DNA from: Littorina saxatilis
Lineage: Eukaryota; Mollusca; Gastropoda; Littorinimorpha; Littorinidae
Length of the DNA: 64,000 nt
Direction of reading: 5' to 3'
Assembly (NCBI RefSeq): GCF_037325665.1
Contig: NC_090246.1
Span: 36,886,860-36,950,859 of the forward strand
A model generated the notes under the pieces. It did not search any database. It was given only the letters and a program-made list of their open reading frames with translations, and was not told where the DNA came from. Position numbers and translations under genes: made by a program. Of this stretch, positions 48,645 to 64,000 are shown in pieces. The stretch's first letter is position 1; each line of letters begins with the position of its first letter.

Positions 48645-49195
48645 AGATGAATACCCGCTTCGCCGGGAAGAAGTAGAGCCAAATACCCGGCTTCGCTGGG
48701 GACCCGGCTTTGTCGGGTGTACGCCGGCTTCGCCGGTGCACCGCACAAAGGAAGGGAGATAAACGCGCAAAACACTGGAGAAGATAAGGAAGAGTAATAC
48801 ACGGCTTCGCCGGGATGAAAGCGTTGTGGACAGTGACCTAAAAATAGTAACGGGAATATGGATTGAGCGTTGTGGACAGTGACCTTCTAAAAATAGTAAC
48901 GGGAATATGGATTGACGCCACACGAAGGAAGGGAGATAAACGCAAAACACTGGAGAAGATAAGGAAGAGTTACTGGGAATGGATCTGGGAAGATGAACAG
49001 AAAAACCAAAATCGGTTCAGCGCTGTGCGCTGAGAGCACATGTTGAAAATTCTCATCGACCAGATTGTGTCCGGGGTCTACCTGAATATGCCCACCAAAT
49101 TTGAAGCAGATCCATCGAGAACTTTGGCCGTGCATCGCAAACACACACACACACACACAGACAGACAGACACAAGTCGTATATATATTTGAAGAT
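48645..49195 (+). mobile_element. CCCGGCTTCGCCGGG-type repeat with CA/CAGA end
   Basis: The left part has several hairpins around CCGGCTTCGCCGG. It has an internal tandem duplication (GCGTTGTGGACAGTGACCT, 48820-48925), then CCAAATTTGAAGCAGATCCA and a (CA)n(CAGA)n tract before ACAAGTCGTATATATAT. Its 3' architecture resembles that of the ACAAGTCGCG repeats. Confidence 0.55.
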
Positions 49196-49324
49196 CCTCC
49201 ACTCTAATTTGAAAACCAAACCAGCAAAGTTGCAGAGTTGAATGAACAGCTTTTAATTCACTTGACAATATTTTCCAGTCAATGACAATGTGTACTAAGC
49301 ATTCAGCGATGGGCAAGAAAAGGT

Positions 49325-49540
49325 TTTTTTTTCTTCTTTATTTGGTGTTTAACGTCGTTTTCAACCACGAAGGTTATATCGCGACGGGGAAAGGGGGGGG
49401 GAGACGGGATAGAGCCACTTGTTAATTGTTTCTTGTTCACAAAAGCACTAATCAAAAAATTGCTCCAGGGGCTTGCAACGTAGTATAATATATTACCTTA
49501 CTGGGAGAATGCAAGCATCGGGTAAAGATTCTTCCCCCTA
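49325..49540 (-). mobile_element. SINE, GTTAAACACCAA-tail family, 5' truncated
   Basis: Minus-strand copy with tail T-rich at 49325-49345 and the CGTCGCGATATAACCTTCGT segment. It interrupts the alignment of the two upstream regions of the fucosidase genes, so it is private to copy 2. Confidence 0.8.
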
Positions 49541-50166
49541 ACCCGCAAGAAAAGTACAGTACCTACGAGAGTGCATGACTCACTGATGCACAGCGAGCAA
49601 CTGATTGATTCAGTTTTCAGGCAGGCAGGCAACTTCAGTGACTCCGTGCTACCTGAACAAAAGGTTCAGAACAATGAATCCACATCACTTTTTGCTATCG
49701 CGTCGGATTTAAAAAAAAAGTTTTTATCAATTCAAGTACAATGCATTGTCTGTAAAGTTCATTCTGATAATCATCGCTCCACGGCTATCGCCAGTTATCT
49801 CTCTGACAGAACAGGGACCTGTATTTAGATAGAATGAGCCGAACTCATTTTGACCTGAGGTCAGGATGTGTAAAGTTAAAATTATTTTATGCAAACGTGG
49901 AAAATACGCATGTGGTGTAATGAGTGTGAAAACCTTGCATGAACTTTCAAATTTTCTATTTATTTATCAAAATCACTGTTGCACATACTCCATTTAGGGT
50001 CTCAGGTGCCTAGTTTATTGAAAATGACTTCAGTTTCTGTCTATTCAAATCTTAATGCAAGCATTTGGGACTATTCTCTCGTCGACGTGATAGACATCGG
50101 AGGACACTAATTATTATCATTGGAAACAGAAGGGACGTAACTTTACGCAAAGAAGCGCGTGACAAA

Positions 50167-51277
50167 GAGCGAGTTTTAGCGTCAACTAAGGTGACTCGAG
50201 TCGAACCGGAGGTCGCAAAAACTCGGTCCGGTACGACTGGAGTGACGTCACCGGTTAACCAACTTTCAACCTTGCTTCCTGCGTAGGGTCTCTCCAGTTC
50301 CAAGATGGCTGCCAAGGCGAGGTGAGAAACTTCTGCAAATATTTTTTGACAGGATTGTGAGAAGACATTTGTTGTAAATCACTGCTTAGCCTTTCAAAAA
50401 TTAAGGATACTGGGTTGGATACTGTCTTGGTTTTAATGCATTTTATTTTAGCAGTGATGTTTATTTTGGGAAGAAATGAGGTCAACAGGAGTTTGGGTGC
50501 GATTTCGGCTCAAATGTACTTTAGCGCCCTGAACTTTTACCCGGCTGTTTTGCGCTCGATTTTCACGCTCACTTCTTCATTGACTTGTACTTGTACTTGT
50601 ACTTGTACTTGTTAGATGTTTGAGGCCAGTTAGGCCTGTTCATCCTTCTGTGGTCGTTTTCGTAGTAACCTTAGCAACTTTGGCATGCATGGTGGGATCA
50701 GCCTAGTTACTAGCTAGTTACTAGTAGCACTCAGGATCAAACACAGAGGGGAGATCTTTCCAGTGGGCGTCCAACCTGGCCTTAAAGGCATTCACAGATG
50801 GTGCAGTCACGACCTGGTCTGGCAGGCTATTCCACGTGTTCACAACTCTCTCGCTGAAGAAGTTGCCTCGGACATTGAGTCTGTAGCGGGGCTTGCTTAG
50901 CTTCAGGGTACTGCCTCGGGTGTCTCTACCAGCGAAGAAAGAGAACTGTGGCCGCTCTGTCTTGTAGAAACCATGAAGGTACTTGTAGACTTCAATCATG
51001 TCCCCCCTCTTGCGACGATGCTCTAGATGCTCGACGACGTTCGAATCGATAGTTCGATGTTTTGGCATTACATTCACATCAACAATAAAACAGTACTGCT
51101 TGTTCATCATCGTCGTCCATCAACTCTCCACAACAGTAAATCCGTAACGCGCTTGTCGCCATCTTGTTGCAAGGGACGCGACTGGACACAACCCAACAGC
51201 GTTTCCGCGAAGAAAAAAAACAGACATGCGCAGTGACCCTACCGTAGCTCAACCCTGTTCCTCGCGAAAACTCGCTC
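50167..51277. mobile_element. GAGCGAGTTTT-ended insertion just upstream of fucosidase copy 2
   Basis: Inverted ends GAGCGAGTTTTAGCG and complement of GAGCGAGTTTTCGCG. Copy 1 reads GCGTGACTATGG uninterrupted at 35726-35737. The element contains a minus-strand LINE fragment at 50721-51110 and (TTGTAC)n-like repeats near 50585. It ends 146 bases before the start codon. No target duplication is clear. Confidence 0.7.
50721..51110 (-). mobile_element. LINE reverse transcriptase C-terminal fragment (CR1/L2-like)
   Basis: Open frame of about 129 residues with LEHRRKRGDMIEVYKYLHG, TRGSTLKLSKPRYRLNVRGN, FFSERVVNTWNSLPDQVV and a C-terminal KARLDAHW, the classic tail of CR1/L2-type polyproteins. All upstream domains are missing. 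Confidence 0.8.
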
Positions 51278-51423
51278 TATGGTCAACAGCGAGCTATCTT
51301 CATCTCGTGATTGTATCGCTAGCAGAGTGCTGTGAACTTGTATACATTTCCTCTTGAGAGACAGTCAGATTCATCGTGTTTATGCTGGTCATTTTTTTTC
51401 GTTTAATTGAGATAAATTGAAAG

Positions 51424-64000
<12,577 letters not shown>

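Larger units (their letters stand above)
33370..49204. repeat. First unit of the fucosidase tandem duplication
   Basis: The second unit starts near 49205 and runs past the window end. Exons and most intron sequence align; insertions private to one unit are annotated separately. The unit is about 15.8 kb. Confidence 0.8.

Overview
The window is nuclear DNA of an animal and looks like a gastropod mollusc, probably a caenogastropod such as a periwinkle. This is inferred from intron-rich host genes, a molluscan-type SINE ending in a GAAA tail, a very common repeat starting ACAAGTCGCGTAAGGCG, and a very heavy load of (CA)n, (GA)n and poly-G/C tracts. There are no prokaryotic genes, operons, rRNA genes or CRISPR arrays. 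Most long open frames are repeat DNA.

Host genes. (1) Two complete-looking alpha-L-fucosidase genes (GH29) lie head to tail on the + strand: copy 1 at 35889-45416 (nine exons, 463 residues) and copy 2 from 51424 to beyond the window end (same nine exons, the last cut by the window). All splice sites are GT-AG and all phases agree. They belong to a tandem duplication with a unit of about 15.8 kb, starting near 33370 and 49205. The two copies are about 95 percent identical in protein but carry quite different intron insertions, so each serves as the 'empty site' for the other. (2) Five exons of a ZCCHC7-like (Air1/2-like, TRAMP-type) zinc-knuckle protein lie at 18753-23160, in a locally rearranged setting.

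Layout. 1-6941: young LTR retrotransposon of the Gypsy group on the minus strand. 6942-10608: block A of a segmental duplication, with a TTAA-flanked transposon and a 13-copy 46-bp minisatellite. 10609-17300: microsatellite-rich DNA and a large interrupted inverted repeat (about 11.9-16.3 kb) with LINE and Helitron-like insertions in its middle. 17303-18224: MITE and (GA)n. 18753-24030: zcchc7-like exons and 3' flank. 24551-31287: block B, the second copy of block A, without the LTR element and without the TTAA transposon but with its own insertions. 31288-33370: more DNA transposons, including a palindrome-studded one. 33370-64000: the fucosidase tandem pair, with MITEs, SINEs, a foldback element, LINE remnants and an intact-looking Tc1/mariner transposon in intron 1 of copy 2.

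How it fits together. The fucosidases are secreted or lysosomal glycosidases that remove terminal L-fucose. Duplicate fucosidases are plausible in a grazing mollusc that digests fucose-rich algal glycans, but that role is inference. Much of the value of the window is the pairwise record of insertions: A versus B, and fucosidase copy 1 versus copy 2, give occupied and empty sites with target duplications for many element families.
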